From positions 1 through 7,704 of the forward strand of contig PMOP01000477.1 of NCBI GenBank assembly GCA_003161495.1: DNA of 7,704 nucleotides, in the 5' to 3' direction. Origin of the DNA: Acidobacteriota bacterium (GTDB taxonomy: Bacteria; Acidobacteriota; Terriglobia; Acidiferrales; UBA7541). This document shows, piece by piece, positions 6,394 through 7,704 of the stretch. A program made the translations under genes and the position numbers. The notes beneath the pieces were generated by a model. It was given only the letters and a program-made list of their open reading frames with translations. It was not told the DNA's origin and ran no database searches. Every line of letters begins with the position of its first letter. The first letter of the stretch is position 1.

Positions 6394-6481
6394 ATCATTG
6401 GATAATTCCCCTTGGGTACAGTCACACATTGGATTAATGTCTTCGCTTGATTTTCGAGGGTGGCGGCTGCAAAATCTCGAA

Positions 6482-7030
6482 ATGGCCCTGGAATTCACCA
6501 CATCGTGCCTGAAAGATTCGGTGGATCTTCTCCGCTTCTACAAACGATTGGCGGACCGGGCCATGGCGCAAGCCACCGATCAGGCGCTTTTCGCGACCAT
6601 CGACAAGGAATCCAATTCCATCGCCATTATCGTGAAGCATCTGACGGGCAATATGCGTTCGCGCTGGACCGATTTCCTGACCAGCGACGGGGAAAAGTCC
6701 GATCGCGATCGCGACTCCGAATTTGAATCGCCGCCGAAAGCGCGCGACGAGCTTCTGGAGCTTTGGGAATCGGGCTGGGAAATTACATTCGATGCGCTGG
6801 CCCCGCTCACCGACACCGACCTTTCCCGCACCGTTACCATTCGCGGCGAGGCCCATTCCGTCATGCAAACCATCCACCGCCAAGTGGCGCACTATTCCTA
6901 TCACGTGGGACAAATCGTTTATCTCGCCAAACATTTCGCCGGACAGGACTGGAACGCTCTGACCATTCCGCGCCGCAAATCCGCCGAATACAACACAAAA
7001 GTCGCCACAGGCAAAGCCTCTCAGCGCTAA
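6482..7030 (+). CDS. DinB-like four-helix protein, DUF1572 type
   Basis: A 182-residue protein from ATG 6482. The frame is open further upstream (ATG 6437 and ATG 6326), but MALEFTTSCLKDSVDLLRFYKRLADRAMAQ matches how DUF1572 proteins normally start, and the upstream 52 codons include the purine-rich repeat-like leader, so I take 6482 despite a weak ribosome site. DinB-superfamily proteins are four-helix bundles that usually bind a divalent metal through three His; candidates are His53 (IIVKHLTGNMRSRW), His137 and His141 (AHYSYHVGQIVYLAKHF). Members include thiol-dependent transferases (bacillithiol, mycothiol and others) and many uncharacterised proteins. The substrate is unknown. It is divergent from the CPCC gene with a 188-base gap. 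Repeat pair C starts one base after its TAA. Confidence 0.88.
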   Translation: MALEFTTSCLKDSVDLLRFYKRLADRAMAQATDQALFATIDKESNSIAIIVKHLTGNMRSRWTDFLTSDGEKSDRDRDSEFESPPKARDELLELWESGWEITFDALAPLTDTDLSRTVTIRGEAHSVMQTIHRQVAHYSYHVGQIVYLAKHFAGQDWNALTIPRRKSAEYNTKVATGKASQR

Positions 7031-7031
7031 C

Positions 7032-7180
7032 GTAGCACAGGCACTCTTGCCTGTGCGGTTTTCGCCACTTGCAAGTCATCGCATACGATTGGCGATCCGC
7101 AGAAATTGCAGGGCCGAATCTGCCCACCCACCCAGCGGTAATTCAGAACAAAAGCGCACAGGCAGGAGTGCCTGTGCTAC
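7032..7180. repeat. Inverted pair of REP-like palindromes (pair C)
   Basis: The left unit on the + strand has foot GTAG (7032-7035) and hairpin CACAGGCA-CTCT-TGCCTGTG (7036-7055). The right unit on the minus strand has foot GTAG (7180-7177) and hairpin CACAGGCA-CTCC-TGCCTGTG (7176-7157). In each unit the last G of the foot can pair with a C beyond the hairpin, making a 9-bp stem. The units differ at one loop base and one end base. The spacer between hairpins is 101 bases, longer than in pairs A and B, and the loop differs from their TTCA. The pair begins one base after the DinB-like gene stop. Confidence 0.87.
7035..7062 (+). terminator. Possible intrinsic terminator formed by the left unit of pair C
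   Basis: A 9-bp GC-rich stem with a four-base loop (7035-7056) is followed two bases later by TTTT (7059-7062), five bases after the DinB-like gene stop codon. The short T-tract makes it a weak candidate; the hairpin is primarily a repeat unit that could double as a terminator. Confidence 0.35.
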
Positions 7181-7246
7181 CAAAACATTTCGTCGTACAA
7201 TGCTTTCGCAACGGAATCACAATGCCGTCGGGGAGGCAATTCCATC

Positions 7247-7704
7247 ATGGGATGCGGATGCGGTTTCACGCGGCGTGAAGTGCTACGTGCGGGGTCTCTC
7301 GCTGCGGCGGGTCTGCTGGCGGGCGCGAAATTGGGCGCTCAGGCCAAAAAAGGCATGCGCATCGACATCCACGCGCATCTCTGGAACAACGAGTATCTCG
7401 ATCTGTGCCAGAGTTACGGAAACGTGGACACCGGCACGCAACGCAACAAAGGCGCGGGAATGGGCCAAGCGGAAATGGACAAGCGCTTTGCCCTGATGGA
7501 TGCCAACGGCGTCGAAATGCAGATTCTGGACATTTGCCCGCAGGCGCCGCACTTTGAAAACAAAGAGCACGCCGTAAACGCCGCCCGAATGGCCAACGAT
7601 CTCTATGCGGAAGCCGTGAGCCGCTGGCCGAAAAAATTCAAAGCGTTCGCCGCCGTGCCCTTGCCTCACGTAGACGAAGCTCTCAAGGAACTGGAACGCG
7701 CGCT
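7247..7704 (+). CDS. Tat-exported amidohydrolase (Amidohydro_2 / COG2159 type), 3' end outside window
   Basis: The frame is open from ATG 7247 to the window edge, giving 152 residues. A strong Shine-Dalgarno GGGGAGG (7230-7236) lies ten bases before the ATG. The N-terminus has a twin-arginine signal, TRREVLR (8-14), then a hydrophobic stretch and AQA (31-33) as a probable cleavage site, so the folded enzyme should be exported. RIDIHAHLW (38-46) carries the HxH metal motif (His42, His44) of the amidohydrolase superfamily. Together with DKRFALMDANGVEMQILDI (77-95) and FKAFAAVPLPHVDEALKEL it fits the Amidohydro_2 group, which includes ACMSD-like metal-dependent decarboxylases and hydrolases. The remaining metal ligands would lie beyond the window, and the substrate cannot be predicted. 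The leader MGCGCGF before the twin arginines is unusual. TACAAT at 7196-7201 could be a -10 box, but I see no matching -35. Confidence 0.88.
   Translation, partial: MGCGCGFTRREVLRAGSLAAAGLLAGAKLGAQAKKGMRIDIHAHLWNNEYLDLCQSYGNVDTGTQRNKGAGMGQAEMDKRFALMDANGVEMQILDICPQAPHFENKEHAVNAARMANDLYAEAVSRWPKKFKAFAAVPLPHVDEALKELERA

Noticed and set aside
4609..7180. CRISPR-like reading of the repeats
   Set aside because: Units occur in inverted pairs with unequal spacers (33-101 bases) and are separated by genes, not a tandem direct-repeat array; no cas genes are present.
7196..7201. TACAAT as the promoter of the amidohydrolase gene
   Set aside because: A good -10 match, but no -35-like hexamer at 16-18 bases upstream, where the repeat unit lies; not enough for a separate feature.
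7047..7496. 149-residue rightward open frame
   Set aside because: It begins inside repeat pair C and overlaps the amidohydrolase in the wrong frame; composition is Arg/Thr/Ala-rich, while the frame from 7247 has a ribosome site, Tat signal and HxH motif.

Overview
The window reads as a piece of a moderately GC-rich bacterial chromosome, most likely from an acidobacterium. That is an inference: the secreted von Willebrand A protein at 4690-5886 resembles the 'VWFA-related Acidobacterial domain' family, and the small membrane protein and short hypothetical proteins also look acidobacterial. There are no rRNA or tRNA genes, no CRISPR array and no intact transposase. Nine protein genes are supported, two of them cut by the window ends.

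Left part (1-4281). A family 2 glycosyltransferase of the polyprenyl-phosphate sugar transferase type runs leftward off the window. A 255-base gap separates it from a rightward four-gene cluster: a lipoprotein with a LolA/LolB-like look, an FtsX/MacB-type ABC permease (4-base ATGA overlap with the lipoprotein gene), its LolD/MacB-type ATPase, and a one-span membrane protein starting one base after the ATPase stop. These probably form one envelope transport or extraction machine. A near-consensus promoter before the lipoprotein gene would start transcription downstream of its first ATG, so translation may really begin at a CTG with a good ribosome binding site.

Middle part (4307-6293). Three leftward genes follow in transcription order: a 101-residue protein with a CPCC motif, a secreted vWA-domain protein, and a 95-residue conserved-looking hypothetical. 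Both gaps between them are almost filled by paired inverted palindromes.

Right part (6294-7704). A DinB-like (DUF1572-type) protein and, after a third pair of inverted palindromes, the first part of a Tat-exported amidohydrolase run rightward.

The most striking feature is the set of three inverted palindrome pairs (4609-4694, 5912-5988, 7032-7180). Each unit is a GTAG-like foot followed by a 7-9 bp hairpin, the layout of REP elements mobilised by RAYT/TnpA-REP nucleases (REPINs). Each pair lies directly against the stop codon of the upstream gene, and in two cases the repeat supplies bases of that stop codon.
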